Origin: Gordionus sp. m RMFG-2023
Taxonomy: Eukaryota > Nematomorpha > Gordioida > Chordodea > Parachordodidae
Reading direction: 5' to 3'
Assembly (NCBI RefSeq): GCF_954871325.1
Contig: NC_088777.1
Location: forward strand, 25,831,366 to 25,895,365
Length of the DNA stretch: 64,000 nucleotides
Shown: positions 1 to 10,843 of the stretch, piece after piece
How the letters are laid out: each line of letters begins with the position of its first letter
Position numbering within the stretch: position 1 is the first letter of the stretch
Position numbers and translations under genes: made by a program
Notes under the pieces: model-generated
Databases searched by the model: none
What the model was told of the DNA's origin: nothing
What the model saw: the letters and a program-made list of their open reading frames with translations, nothing else

Positions 1-265
1 TACCATAGAAAAGTGACAATTGTCATAATCATTATTTTTGAACCCTTTTTAATTTTTTTAAAGTAATTAGGTAAAAATATATATTGTAAAGATGTTAAAA
101 TAAAATTTTAGTGAAGATGTACCATAGAAAAGTGACAACTGTAATAATCGTTATGAGTGAACATTTTTAAATCTTTTCAAAGCAAATAGGTAAAAATATA
201 TATTGTAAAGATGTTAAAATTGAATTTCAATTAAGATGTACCATAGAAAAGTAACAATTGTCTAT
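1..265 (-). repeat. 119-bp satellite, edge of an array in reverse orientation
   Basis: Two full units and the start of a third. Each begins TACCATAGAAAAGTGACAA at 1, about 120 and 239, so the period is 119 bp. The sequence is the reverse complement of the large satellite at 15045-17995 (same TGACAATTGTCA core and CTATGGTACAT box). The array enters from outside the window and decays after the third start. Confidence 0.93.
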
Positions 266-666
266 TTTTCAACTTTTTAGCTGAAACGAGCAGACTTTTA
301 GTTACGCCCCTTTATCTTATTGGGCGAGCTAGCTATAATATCAAAAATTACGAGCGGACCGGTAAAAAATTTTTTACTTTTAATTTTTTTTTAAAATTTA
401 TCAGGTAACATTAAAAAATATATGCTTCATAAAATTTTAACATTTGTCCAAAGTACAAATAATTGTTGTGGATGTTATATGTGGGATGAGATTGAAAACT
501 TCTTAGATTTTATTTACATGGATGAATATAAATCGACGTGAATAAAAATATGATTTCACATGTGGCCCAAAAGAAAAGAAAATTTAATTATTAAATTTTA
601 AATGCACTGTTTGAAATAGGTAGCATCCACGTCATTAAATCACAACATAAGATTAGGTGAGGTTAT
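266..666. other. intergenic, no gene seen
   Basis: AT-rich sequence between the satellite and the LTR element. No frame is open for a useful length and no repeat is evident. A slightly richer patch near 300-350 has no motif I can assign. Confidence 0.5.
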
Positions 667-1035
667 TGTTGTAACTGTTGAGAAAAAGAAGAAATAAATT
701 TAATATAATACATCAAATGTCAGTTATTTTCTGACAGGGGAATTAAGTTTTCCTTGGGGGAAGAAGAGGAGGTGATGAACACATGATGGATTGAGGGGGA
801 AGGATTCTTTTGTTATCCATTTTGGGATGAAGAGTTTGGATTAATTGGATTAATTCGAGAAGATGTCAGCGAGGAACTAATAATGGACCTTTAGGAAATG
901 AAGAATTAGATAATTTATGATTTGTAATTTTTCTACATATTATATATTAGATTGTTGTTTTATTTAATGAATAAATTTGGATCGTCTTGTTTTGAAATAT
1001 GGTTTGTTTTATGTTATGGAATATGGCTTGTAATA
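667..1035 (+). repeat. 5' LTR of the LARD-like element
   Basis: 369 bp, TG at the left and TA at the right end. Pairs with the LTR at 3607-3974. The first ~100 bp are also shared with the LTR-type sequences at 2422 and 39248, so the window holds two LTR subfamilies with a common head. Confidence 0.85.
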
Positions 1036-1036
1036 T

Positions 1037-1054
1037 TGGTGCCGTGACCAGGAT
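1037..1054 (+). other. tRNA primer-binding site
   Basis: TGGTGCCGTGACCAGGAT lies one base after the LTR. Its reverse complement ends GTCACGGCACCA, which reads like the acceptor stem plus CCA of a tRNA preceded by a T-arm-like GATCC. This is what marks the upstream repeat as a 5' LTR. Confidence 0.8.
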
Positions 1055-1386
1055 CGGATCTATCTAGGGATTAATGTGAAATCACAACGCAAGTACTAAA
1101 AAAAACTATAGTGAGATTAAGGATTGAGTTTAAAAATTTCTATACTTTTATATTTAACTTTAAAAAAATGTAAGATTGAAAGTATGTAATGAGTATTAGG
1201 CAGAAATATGGAAATAAGATCAGGAATTTAAGACAGTAATATTTGGTATATTATCTTATGTCTAGATGTATATGGTACATCCAATTTTGATTATTATTTG
1301 ATATGCCTTAAGACTCATTGAATGGTGTTATAGGTATTCCGTCATAGGAAGCTAGAAAAATTCCTATGATAAAAATTTTATTAATA

Positions 1387-2150
1387 GAGTTCCTAGTAGG
1401 AAAAGAGATTAACATATTCCCATTAATCATTAGAAATCTAAAAAAAATTAAAATGAGTAAATCTGATATTTATAGGAATAATAAGCATAAATCTCTACGA
1501 TAAAGATTTTACTAATGGAGTTCCTAGTAGGAAAAGAGATTAACATATTCCCATTAATCATTAGAAATCTAAAAAAAAATTAAAACATGAGTAAATCTGA
1601 TATTTATAGGAATAATAAGTATAAATCTCTACGATAAAAATTTTATTAATGGAGTTCCTAGTAGGAAAAGAGATTAACATATTCCCATTAATCATTAGAA
1701 ATCTAAAAAAAATTAGGATAACAAGTATAAATCCCTATGATAAAATTATAATTATTAATGGAGTTCCTAGTAGGAAAAGAGATTAACATATTCCCATTAA
1801 TCATTAGAAATCTAAAAAAAAATAGGATAACAAGTATAAATCCCTATGATAAAATTATAATTATTAATGGAGTTCCTAGTAGGAAAAGAGATTAACATAT
1901 TCCCATTAATCATTAGAAATCTAAAAAAAATTAGGATAACAAGTATAAATCCCTATGATAAAATTATAATTATTAATGGAGTTCCTAGTAGGAAAAGAGA
2001 TTAACATATTCCCATTAATCATTAGAAATCTAAAAAAAAATTAAAATATGAGTAAATCTGATATTTATAGGAATAATAAGTATAAATCTCTACGATAAAA
2101 ATTTTATTAATGGAGTTCCTAGAAGGAAAAGAGATTAACATATCTATATT
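1387..2150 (+). repeat. tandem array of mixed 131/134-bp and 109-bp units
   Basis: GAGTTCCTAGTAGG boxes start at 1387, 1518, 1652, 1761, 1870, 1979 and 2113 (the last with one change), giving steps of 131, 134, 109, 109, 109 and 134. Long units carry an extra GAGTAAATCTGATATTTATAG segment that short units lack. The order long-long-short-short-short-long suggests unequal exchange. The array lies inside the LARD-like element. Confidence 0.92.
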
Positions 2151-2169
2151 ATAATTTTCCGATGTCCTC

Positions 2170-2316
2170 ACTACGTCATTGTGACGTCATGTCATTGCTA
2201 CGTCATGTCATCGCTACGTCATGGCATCGCTACGTTATGTCATTGCTACGTCATGTCATCGCTACGTCATGTCATCGCTACGTTATGTCATCGCTACGTC
2301 ATGTCATCGGTACGTA
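2170..2316 (+). repeat. 16-bp minisatellite GCTACGTCATGTCATC
   Basis: About nine copies of CTACGTCATGTCATCG with small changes, one reading TGACGTCA (2182-2189), the CRE consensus. It directly follows the longer array inside the LTR element. Confidence 0.9.
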
Positions 2317-2421
2317 CTTATTTTTTTTATAGAAAATATTTTTAGTCATGAAGCCCAATAAAATCTACCAAATGCAAAATAAAGTTATTCATCTATATAT
2401 ACTAAAAAGGCTTATACTTTT

Positions 2422-2861
2422 TGTTGTAGCTGTTGAAAAAAAGAAGAAATAAATTTAATATAATACATCAAATGTCAGTTATTTTCTGACAGGGGAATTA
2501 AGTTTTCCTTGTGGGAAGAAGAGGAGATAAGGATCACGGGGTGTGTTTTCATTGTTCGGAAAAACCCGTAGTTGGAGATTAAGAGATATTGGATTAGATG
2601 TCAGCTGTGGACCTTTGGATGTCAGCTGTGGACCTTTGAGAAATGAAGAATTGGATAATTATATTATGTTATATTTTTCTACATATTTTATGTTAGATTG
2701 TTGTGGTTTTATTGGAAATAAAGATAATTATGTTAAATATGGATCGTCGTTAATGGTCAATGGTATTTATTTAATATTATTAGAAAGAATTATTTTGGGT
2801 TGTTAAGTTATATAATTGAGAGTAAAGGGCATTTTTGTTATATTTAAGGTAACTTGTAATA
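2422..2861 (+). repeat. second LTR-type insert, nested
   Basis: 440 bp, TGTTGTAGCTG...CTTGTAATA, nearly the same as the solo LTR at 39248-39686 and related to the outer LTRs. It contains a tandem GATGTCAGCTGTGGACCTTT pair. The following bases ATTGTGATGACAG weakly resemble a decayed primer site, so this may once have been a 5' LTR. No clear target duplication. An 87-codon open stretch inside it is not a gene. Confidence 0.82.
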
Positions 2862-3606
2862 TTATTGTGATGACAGAGTTAGGTAGAAATGGTATATTTT
2901 TCTTAGGATACTGAGTAATTCCTAGATGGAAAATATTGTATTTTCTACATATTATATATTTGTTCCTTCATATATAATATTAAATGTATTTATATACGTA
3001 TGTATTGTAATTTTATTTATAATCTTTGTTCGGCCAAGTTTCGCAATTATTTTTAATACCTAAAGATGGATTTTTATATTCATTTTAGGAAATATTTATA
3101 AAGATGTAGCTTTGTTTTTTTTCACATGATAGAAGGAAAATTACATGTGTTGAAATTGCATTTCACACATAGACAATGTTTTCACATTACATTATTATAT
3201 GTAAAATCATTATTTCCTAATTACCATGAATCATACCCTAATAATGTATATTATAGCTAGTAGTTCCCAAATGTCTTAAAATGAATAAATTATTATGTTT
3301 TGCGGATATTACATTGTCCATATTAATGTTCCGTAGATTATAAATGCAGATACCCCAATGTACATGTCATTATTGATAATGTCTGTTTTGGCGATTTTAT
3401 ATTGAAATGTACTGGAGTTATTATATTATAAATCATTATAAGGGAAGTTGATTCGATAAGTTCCCTGAACATCTTCAAGGCGTCCCAATACAATTATAAT
3501 GGGCGAGTCGATACAATTCAAAGAGGTGATTCGATACAATTCAAAGGAGCGATTCGATACAACACCACCACAAAGAGAGGGACACTGGGCTTGTGAAGGG
3601 TGGGCG

Positions 3607-3974
3607 TGTTGTAACTGTTGAGAAAAAGAAGAAATAAATTTAATATAATACATCAAATGTCAGTTATTTTCTGACAGGGGAATTAAGTTTTCCTTGGGGG
3701 AAGAAGAGGAGGTGATGAACACATGATGGATTGAGGGGGAAGGATTCTTTTGTTATCCATTTTGGGATGAAGAGTTTGGATTAATTGGATTAATTCGAGA
3801 AGATGTCAGCGAGGAACTAATAATGGACCTTTGGGAAATGAAGAATTAGATATTTATGATTTGTAATTTTTCTACATATTATATATTAGATTGTTGTTTT
3901 ATTTAATGAATAAATTTGGATCGTCTTGTTTTGAAATATGGTTTGTTTTATGTTATGGAATATGGCTTGTAATA
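3607..3974 (+). repeat. 3' LTR of the LARD-like element
   Basis: 368 bp, better than 99% identical by eye to 667-1035. Preceded by a G-rich GTGAAGGGTGGGCG that could serve as the polypurine tract. Confidence 0.85.
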
Positions 3975-4354
3975 GTTGTGAGATGAGAGCACACTTTTTA
4001 ATTACATAACCATTTAAATTTTAAAGTAAGTTTATTGATTTTTTAAGGCCTAGCACCATTATTTTTTTGTAAATTTCTTTAATTTATTATTTTAGAAAAT
4101 ATAAATCCCTCTTACCTTTCTCTTTCCCAATATTATTTAAAATTTGTAATAATAATTTAGCAAGATTTTTTGGTTCTTTAAATTATTTCTTAAAAATGTA
4201 TTATTTATATTATATTTATTATTTTAAATTTCAATGATTATAACGCCTTGATGGCACCAGTAAGTTTTTGTATAAAATTTTTATTTTTAAAAAAATTCTT
4301 ATTTTAATTTATATTTAAAAAAAAAAATCTTTTTTAAAATAATTTACATTTATA

Positions 4355-4560
4355 ATGAGTAATTTATTTTTATCTTCTTCTTCAAGCAATGCCATTACTA
4401 TGATGGATTCTCAAGAGATAGTAGAAGATGAAGTAATTTATATTAATTTTATATTTAAAACTAATAAACCCAATGTTTTATAAAAAAAGACCTTATTTAG
4501 AGATTTGGAGTTAGAAAATACTATTACTATTATGGATTCTCAACAGAAGAATGAAGATGA
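4355..4560 (+). other. two duplicated exon-like blocks, unassigned
   Basis: ATG at 4355 opens 26 codons ending at a GTAATT donor-like site (4432/4433) and containing ITMMDSQEIVEDE. About 70 bp on, a second block (4501-4560) contains ITIMDSQQKNEDD and ends at a good GTAAGT donor. The two are clearly duplicates of one short acidic exon. Their phases do not fit as consecutive exons, so they may be alternatives or relics. They may be the distant 5' end of the hAT gene at 7092-14234, but nothing proves the link. Confidence 0.35.
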
Positions 4561-4569
4561 TGTAAGTTT

Positions 4570-5350
4570 TAATATTTTTTTATATATTTAATTTAAATTA
4601 TTATACCTAATTAGTGTTTTCGGCCTGGGTTCAAGCCAGTTCAGAAGTTATTTAATATGATACCAATTTAGAGAAATGATAAAAATATTTTATTCAAAAA
4701 TAGCGCACGGGTCGGGCTTCAGTCAACTCATGACTAATTAACCGGTTTGAATATGAGTCGTTTTGCCGGCCTCGGTCAACTATTTAGCAACAAAAGACAT
4801 TGTGTTGTTAAAAGACAGTTCACCCGACTAAGAGTCTCTAGACGTTATTCGAATTAGTTGATTAACTCAAGTCGACTCTTTTATAGTCAAAACAATTGGT
4901 CCCTTTATTTTAAACTCTTATCTATATAGGAGAGACTGGGGTTATTCGAACCAATTTTTACAAAACTGGCAGCTCCTATGATTAGATACCTAAATCTATA
5001 TTCTATAAAGGTGCCTTATAAAAAATCTTAAGATTATAATTATTTTTTTAAATTTTAATTTTTGTAAAAGTGATAATTTTGTTCAACAAGTCCCAATAGC
5101 AGGGTGAGGCAAACCACTTCAAGAGGCTTCCTAAACCATTGGTTTTTTAGGCCATAAAATATTGAAATGCATTTTTATTTATTAATAATGATATGTATTG
5201 AATAATTTTATTGTTCAAAATATGATATTACTTATAAATTGAAGCTAATAATATATAAAAATCGAAACTTAATTTTTGCTAATTTAATAAACATTTTGGA
5301 CATAAAAAAAATATGAATTAGAGATTAAGATTTCTAAGTATTCCCAAACC
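4570..5350. other. intergenic, nothing assigned
   Basis: AT-rich, with a somewhat more mixed stretch at 4620-4990 and a CAGGGTGAGGCAAACC string near 5100 that has no matching inverted partner. No coding frame or repeat supported. Confidence 0.4.
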
Positions 5351-5354
5351 AATC

Positions 5355-5880
5355 ATACCTGTGATGAAGTACTTAAGTGCTTGAAGTCCTTTAAAAAAGG
5401 AAAAACAGGTGGGTTGGATGGTTTTAGACCCGGTTTTTTTGCTGATTTAATTCAGTGCTATGATAATGATTTTATTGACCCTTTGATGAAATGATTAACT
5501 AAACTTTGCAATAATATCTTCTTATGAGAAGTTCCTCTTTGTATTCGTCTAATTCTTTTTGGCGCTCGTCTTGTTTCTTTAACCAAGCGGGATCACGGCG
5601 GCAAAAGACTTGTCTAGGATGTCTCGCGTGTTACCTCCTTTCCGGCTAACGGAAATACCGCACCCCTGGAACTCCAAGAACTCGATAAGTTTAATAAATA
5701 TAGATTCCTCCCTAATTCTTTTATATTTATTCCCCTAATTTTTAGCGTTCTGGGAAACCCCGGTCCCCATTCCCGAAAGTTCTTAAATCAATTGGGTAGA
5801 AGAATTGCATTAAGGACAGGGGTCAAAAACGAGTCCTTATCTCTTAAAAAAAAATCCAATTCGAAATCCTAAAAATGTTT
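5355..5880 (+). pseudogene. LINE reverse transcriptase fragment (N-terminal part)
   Basis: One frame reads DEVLKCLKSFKKGKTGGLDGF, then ADLIQCYDNDF, EVPLCIR and GARLVSLTKRDHGGKRLV. This matches the first RT blocks of a non-LTR family with the pattern KxGxxxGxDGxRP...VP..R..FGARL.AL.KKDGG.RP. The frame carries in-frame stops TGA, TGA and TAG and fades after about 5640, so the copy is dead. No poly-A tail or target duplication seen. Fragments at 37640 and 57295 look like later parts of the same family. Confidence 0.72.
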
Positions 5881-5952
5881 CTTCGAAACCTCCCTTTTCC
5901 CTCCTAGTTCAGCACCTATATTTTGCAAAATATTTTTTTTAGCGGTTTAAAT

Positions 5953-6608
5953 CAGGGTTGTGCATTTGACCGGTCAAATAAGTTTCTGTCAATTGACCGA
6001 TATTTGACCGGTAAAATATGGTCAAATTCAAAATATGTTTTTTTAAGTTAATATCTATATTATTAATTTTTTAAATTTCATTGTCATTAAATAACTAACA
6101 TTTAGCTATCCGTAGCAGATTCTTGTTCTGATTCATATTATTATTTTCTTTAATATTTTTTAATCAATTTTCCTGATGTCTTAGATCTTCAATCGATTTC
6201 TATTTTTATAAGAATATTAACCCAAATCGACCTAAATCCTTCAAAATAAGAAGTAGAACTAGGAATTATTAATTTCTTAATGTGGTGGACAAAGTTAAAT
6301 CTATTAACTTGAGGTCGGAATTGATTGTTTGGAAATTACTACTTTCCTAATTGGCTATATTAAACAAGCTGTTTTTGCTTTTGAAATTAATTATATCACT
6401 TAAAATATTTTGGTCATCACTATCTTGTAAAATAGCTAATTCTAGAATTATATCACATACTTCATTAAATTCACTACTAGTGAGATTCCCCTCTTGATAT
6501 TGTTGACCCAAAAAATAAGCAAAAATTGTGATCAATTTGACCGTATTTGACCAGGTCAAATACTCCTTTGGTTAAGTGACTGATCAATTGACCGACTTGC
6601 CAACCCTG
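5953..6608. mobile_element. hAT-type MITE, 656 bp, TSD GTTTAAAT
   Basis: Starts CAGGGTTGTGCA and ends with the complement of CAGGGTTGGCAA, flanked by a perfect 8-bp duplication GTTTAAAT (5945-5952 and 6609-6616). Subterminal TTTGACCGGTCAAAT / TTTGACCAGGTCAAA palindromes occur at both ends, likely transposase sites. A 70-codon minus-strand open stretch (6347-6559) has no family resemblance I can defend. Confidence 0.93.
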
Positions 6609-6616
6609 GTTTAAAT

Positions 6617-7091
6617 ATTGATAAAAATATAAATTGTTTCTCGCGAAATATAGATATAGTATATAATATTCTTTTTTTTCTTTCGTTAATCATTATTTTT
6701 TTTGATTTTTTTGAAAGTAAATGGTAAATTTTTTCTTAAATTAAAATAAAAATACCCCCTCTCCCCTTCCCCCCCCCCGTTTTGGTAAAAAATATAATTT
6801 AAAAAAATACAAAACAATGAATTTTATATGCCAAAAAATAAAATTATTCCCCTCATTCCCTTTAGGTGCCAGCTAGGCGTTAACAAATTATAAGAATAAA
6901 AATAGTTTAAGTTATTTATTTTTAAAATTATTATTAAAAATATAAACAATTAAATATATTTTTAAAATTATGATCCCAAATTAAATCATTGAGAATTTAA
7001 TAAGTTATTTTATTAACATTGAATCTATATTTTTTATTTTTATAGTGTCTTATAAAAATAATTAAAATTGAAGGTAATATTTCGTTAACAG
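6617..7091. other. intron-like AT-rich spacer
   Basis: Sequence between the MITE and the first exon-like block of the hAT gene. It contains T-rich and C-run tracts (a long C run near 6770). No coding signal except the short frame KIEGNISLTDIDDGEDNFNY at about 7060-7125, which is in a different frame from the next exon and may be its broken start. Confidence 0.4.
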
Positions 7092-7284
7092 ATATTGATG
7101 ATGGTGAGGATAATTTTAATTATTGATAATATAGATATAGATTCGCCCACAAATGCACTCCACATAGAACTTGATAATATTCATGAACAGGGTTGCCAGG
7201 TCAAAATTTTCAAATTGTGGGAGAAATTAGGTATTTTGTGGGAGAAATATATAAATTGTGGGAGAAATTGCTAAAAAAAATTTT

Positions 7285-7307
7285 TTTGCGGGCCTTCGGC
7301 CCGCAAA
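7285..7307. other. GC-rich hairpin with TTC loop
   Basis: TTTGCGGGCC-TTC-GGCCCGCAAA, a perfect 10-bp stem, followed at once by a second imperfect one (CCCGGC-ATGC-GGCCGGG). It stands out sharply from the AT-rich surroundings. A similar GCGGGCCTTCGGCC occurs in the hAT at 10595-12156. Confidence 0.9.
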
Positions 7308-7384
7308 GGCCCGGCATGCGGCCGGGATTTAGAATTGACTTAGTTATCCGCTTATTATTTTTTATAAATATAAAATCTAATCTA

Positions 7385-7840
7385 AAATAAAATAGGTAAT
7401 TATTTTTCAAAATAAAATAGGTAATTATTTTTCAAAATAAAATAGCCAACTATTTAAAATAAAATAGCTAACTTTTTCCAAAATAAAATAGCCAACTATT
7501 TTTCAAAATAAAATAGCCAACTATTTTTCAAAATAAAATAGCCAACTATTTTTCAAAATAAAATAGCCAACTATTTTTCAAAATAAAATAGCCAACTATT
7601 TTTCAAAATAAAAGAGCCAACTATTTTTCAAAATAAAAGAGCCAACTATTTTTCAAAATAAAATAGCCAATTATTTTTCAAAATAAAATTTCCAACTCTT
7701 TTTCAAAATAAAATAGGTAACTCTTTAGAATAAAATAGCCAACTATTTTTCAAAATAAAATAGCCAACTATTTTTCAAAATAAAATATCCAACTATTTTC
7801 CAAAATAAAATACGCAACTATTTTTCAAAATAGGTAATTA
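7385..7840 (+). repeat. 25-bp tandem repeat (~18 copies)
   Basis: Units of TAGCCAACTATTTTTCAAAA plus TAAAA, with sporadic changes (GGTAATT, GAGCC). It lies inside the hAT at 7188-9431. Confidence 0.95.
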
Positions 7841-8142
7841 CTGTACGACACAAAATTTCTTAGAGTACTATCTTTATTATTAAAATAACATATTTATTTA
7901 TTATAATATATTAATTTTGTAAATAATAACCAACGATCTTTTTTAATTACAAAAGAATGTAAACAAGATAAAATTTTATAAAAAAATTGTAATTTTACAA
8001 TGTAAAAAAATAAATGTATAAATAAGATTTTATAAAAAAACAAACAATTTTAAATTTACAATGTAAAAAATATTTATAATCAGTGCGGGGAAGTTGTTCT
8101 ACAGTATTTAGTTAATACAATGGGGGAAGGGAATATGATATT

Positions 8143-8520
8143 TTGAGGTATCAAAAATCTTCAAAGCATAAATCAGTACAGGGCATTCTATCAACATCTA
8201 TTGCAAAACAAAAATATTCTTCAAAAATTAGAAATAATATAGATGCAACTACAGTTGCGGAAATGGTAAATACCTATCATGCAGTACAACATTCAGAGAG
8301 TTACTCAACATCTCAATGTTGGTAGAATCTTTCCCCATAATATTTAACGACTAATATAAATGAAAAGTATACTTTGTAGAACACAAAATGAGCAAGGCTA
8401 TCAACAATGTTTTAGGATATAAATCCAGAAGGTCAATTCTTGACGATTTAAAAGATGTGCAAACATATGCAATTCTAACAGATGCATCTAATAAGGAGAT
8501 ATCAAAACATTTCCCTTGAT
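8143..8520 (+). pseudogene. hAT transposase fragment (DUF4371 type)
   Basis: First frame: ATTVAEMVNTYHAVQHSESYS, matching the YHxVxHxxSYxSxDC block that precedes the DUF4371 core. In another frame about 60 bp on: DLKDVQTYAILTDASNKEI and KHFPLILPYFNKI, matching the first catalytic block (TDASNxxxxKxFPxxxxYF). A frame change near 8330 separates them, and no later core or dimerisation block is intact. Opposite-strand open frames at 8351-8768 look like shadows. The block belongs to the enclosing hAT. Confidence 0.75.
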
Positions 8521-9556
8521 CCTCCCCTATTTCAACAAAATTAATGTGATTCAATAAAACTATTAAAAAAATTTTCTCCAGATATGAAATATCCTAAGAC
8601 ATAGCTAACCATATATAATGGTAAATATGGCAGATTTGGCTTACCAATGAATTGCATGGCAGCTTTCTGATCTAATAATTCCTCAGTAAATTTGGCAAAA
8701 ACCATAGTGTATTTACAGAATTGAGTCAGCATAATGTTGGTTGACAGGTTCCTCCTAATACGTGCCATCGTAGAATTTTAAAATTTTACAAACCTTTAAA
8801 AAATAAATAGATTATAAAAGCTGTCCTATTTGAAAAAAAATTTCAAAAATAAATGGCAGAAGTATATTTAGGAATTTTACATATAGGAAATCTACTATAT
8901 GCTGTTAATATGCAGTTGCAATCAGAAGAATATAATTTAATAAAGGCTCACTAAATTATGCTGCAGAAATACCAAAGTAATCCACTTCTAAAAGTTCTAT
9001 TCTTCTATGAAAATGTTGAGTGGAGCACTGCAATTATAGAATCTAGAAATTTAAAATATATTTATAATAATTATACATACTATTCTAACTTCAAATTTTG
9101 AAAATGTCGAATGGATTGGATTGGATGGAGAATTTAAAATTAGCGGAAAAATAAAATAAAAGAACTAGACATATTTTTCGAATAAATATTTAAAATTTAT
9201 TTTAAAAATATAAAAATAATCAAATACTGTTTCTCAAAATTATTATTTATATATTAAAAACATTAAAATGCTAAAAAAAAAATTGTGGGAGAAATTAAAA
9301 AATTGTGGGAGATTTTTGTGGGAGATTGTGGGAGATTTCGAATTGTGGGAGTTTTGTGGGAGTGAGATGTATGTGGGTAAACTAAAAAATTGTGGGAGAC
9401 TCCCACTGATGGGGGAGGCATGGCAACCCTGTTCATGAAGGTGCTAATATTCATACAGTTACTGTTTTATTAATGGCAGGTAAAATTAGTAAAAGAAAAA
9501 TAGGGAGACCTTTAAATGAAACTCCTAAATTACAAAAAGGTTCAAGGTTATTTCAG

Positions 9557-10516
9557 GTAATATCATAAATTAGATGATAATATATGGCATTGGCCAGAAG
9601 CGTCCAAAACTCGAAAAAGGTGTAAACTGTGTTAGCGTATATTCAAGGACTAAGTGTGAAAAATGTGAAATTTATTTATACTCTAACCAGAATAGAAATT
9701 GTTTCAAAACATTTCATAATAAATACATATATATTTTTTTATACATGCAATTCGCTCAATGATGTCAAATTGAATCGTGATTTTTTTTTTACCTTTAAAC
9801 TATGAAAAAAAAGTCGAAATAAAATTTTACATCCTTAGTGTATATTAATGAAGATTTTTTATAAAAAATTTTTTTTAGTTTTATTTTAAAAAGTCGAGCT
9901 TTAAAGGGTTATTTTAGAAATTAAATTTTTGATTAAATTATATTTCGTTGAATACAATTTTTAAAAAATGGAATTTTAAGTTTTTTTTCAAAACTAAATT
10001 GATAGTAAGTATAAAGATACTGTAAGCACTGGATTACGTAGTAATTAACAAATATAAATTAAATGGTAAATTTTTTTAAAAAAATATTTTTTAAAAGGGA
10101 AAAGGCTAACATTTTAAACGTAATTTTAATTATTTTTATATCATTGAACTAAGAATTAAATTCTCTATCCAAAAATGCTTAGATTTTTTGGATTGTGATT
10201 TTAATTCTGAGTTCATTGATGTAAAAATACTTAAAATTTCCTTGGATGATACTGTGTATTTTTTAAATGTTTTACGTTTTTGTTTTTACACCATTTAATA
10301 AATTCATTTGAAATAAATTGTGGACCATGGTTATACTCATTTTTCTAATCTATTTATTCAATTCTTATTTGAATCTTTAATTCTATCGATCTCGATCCAT
10401 TATAAGTATGCATCAATTCCTACCAGAGTCATTTTGGGTCGATTTTTCGCCCAAAAATTAACTCAATAAGTACATTAACAACATTAACTATACACAATAT
10501 TTTATATAATCAAAAG
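9557..10516. other. probable intron of the outer hAT gene
   Basis: Runs from the GTAATA donor after GSRLFQ (9556/9557) to AAAAG before ADSFHIAVEN (10517); both exon edges are phase 0. At about 960 nt it is much longer than the 41-54-nt introns elsewhere, which suggests old insertions. The sequence itself is AT-rich and unassigned; a 62-codon open stretch at 9574-9762 has no support. Confidence 0.45.
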
Positions 10517-10641
10517 GCCGATAGTTTTCACATTGCAGTAGAAAATAGTTATGAAATCATAAACAATGAAGGAATCAATATTCGTGGGTTTGACCAGGGT
10601 TGCCAGATATTATTCACTTAAAAACGTGAGTTTTTCTTTTA

Positions 10642-10711
10642 ATGGGGGCTTCGCCCCCATACCCCCTAATTTGCGGGCCTTCGGCCAGCTTTCACCCGGC
10701 CGAAGGCCGGG
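10642..10711. other. pair of GC-rich TTC/GAA-loop hairpins
   Basis: ATGGGGGC-TTC-GCCCCCAT (10642-10660) has a perfect 8-bp stem. CGGGCCTTCGGCC (from about 10675) and CCCGGCC-GAA-GGCCGGG (10695-10711) are each hairpins and also pair with each other as a longer stem. Shared GGGCCTTCGGCC links them to 7285-7307. Confidence 0.88.
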
Positions 10712-10843
10712 GATGTTGATATAACATACTAATCTATGTTAATATGTTATATTTAAAAATTTTTTGAGTCAATGAAAATTCAAATTCTTTATTGATTTAC
10801 TAATCTAATGTATAATTTTCCATGTTATAAATATCGCATAATA

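Larger units (their letters stand above)
667..3974 (+). mobile_element. LTR element, large non-coding internal region (LARD-like)
   Basis: Two direct LTRs (667-1035 and 3607-3974), both TGTTGTAACTG...CTTGTAATA and almost identical, flank a 2.6-kb internal region. A primer-binding site begins one base after the 5' LTR and a G/A-rich stretch (3590-3606) sits before the 3' LTR. Flanking 5-mers GTTAT (662-666) and GTTGT (3975-3979) are probably one target duplication. The interior codes for nothing recognisable. It holds two tandem arrays, a second LTR-type insert (2422-2861) and a run of about three ~25-bp GATTCGATACAATTCAAAG units (3506-3566). This resembles the non-autonomous LARD class. Near-identical LTRs imply a recent insertion. 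Superfamily cannot be fixed without coding sequence. Confidence 0.8.
7188..9431 (+). mobile_element. hAT element, 2.24 kb, TSD TTCATGAA
   Basis: Ends CAGGGTTGCCA and TGGCAACCCTG form an 11-bp inverted repeat, flanked by a perfect 8-bp duplication TTCATGAA (7180-7187, 9432-9439). Both ends carry several direct TTGTGGGAGA motifs (three near 7215-7265, about seven near 9280-9410), typical of subterminal transposase sites. Inside are a GC hairpin, an 18-copy 25-bp array and a decayed DUF4371-type transposase. The element lies within an exon of the outer hAT gene; removing it with one target copy leaves ...NIHEGANIH... in frame. Confidence 0.95.

Noticed and set aside
2182-2189. TGACGTCA as a functional CRE site
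   Set aside because: It is one variant unit of a minisatellite; no promoter context.
2543-2806. 87-codon open frame
   Set aside because: Lies wholly inside an LTR-type repeat; the same frame in the solo LTR at 39440-39631 follows only from LTR identity.
7193-7410. Overlapping open frames on both strands
   Set aside because: They cross the GC hairpin and the left end of a hAT; palindromes open both strands together.
7385-7840. CRISPR-like 25-bp repeat
   Set aside because: Units are contiguous, without spacers, and inside a hAT.
8541-8768. 75-codon minus-strand frame
   Set aside because: Lies within the hAT whose transposase motifs are on the plus strand; no motif of its own.
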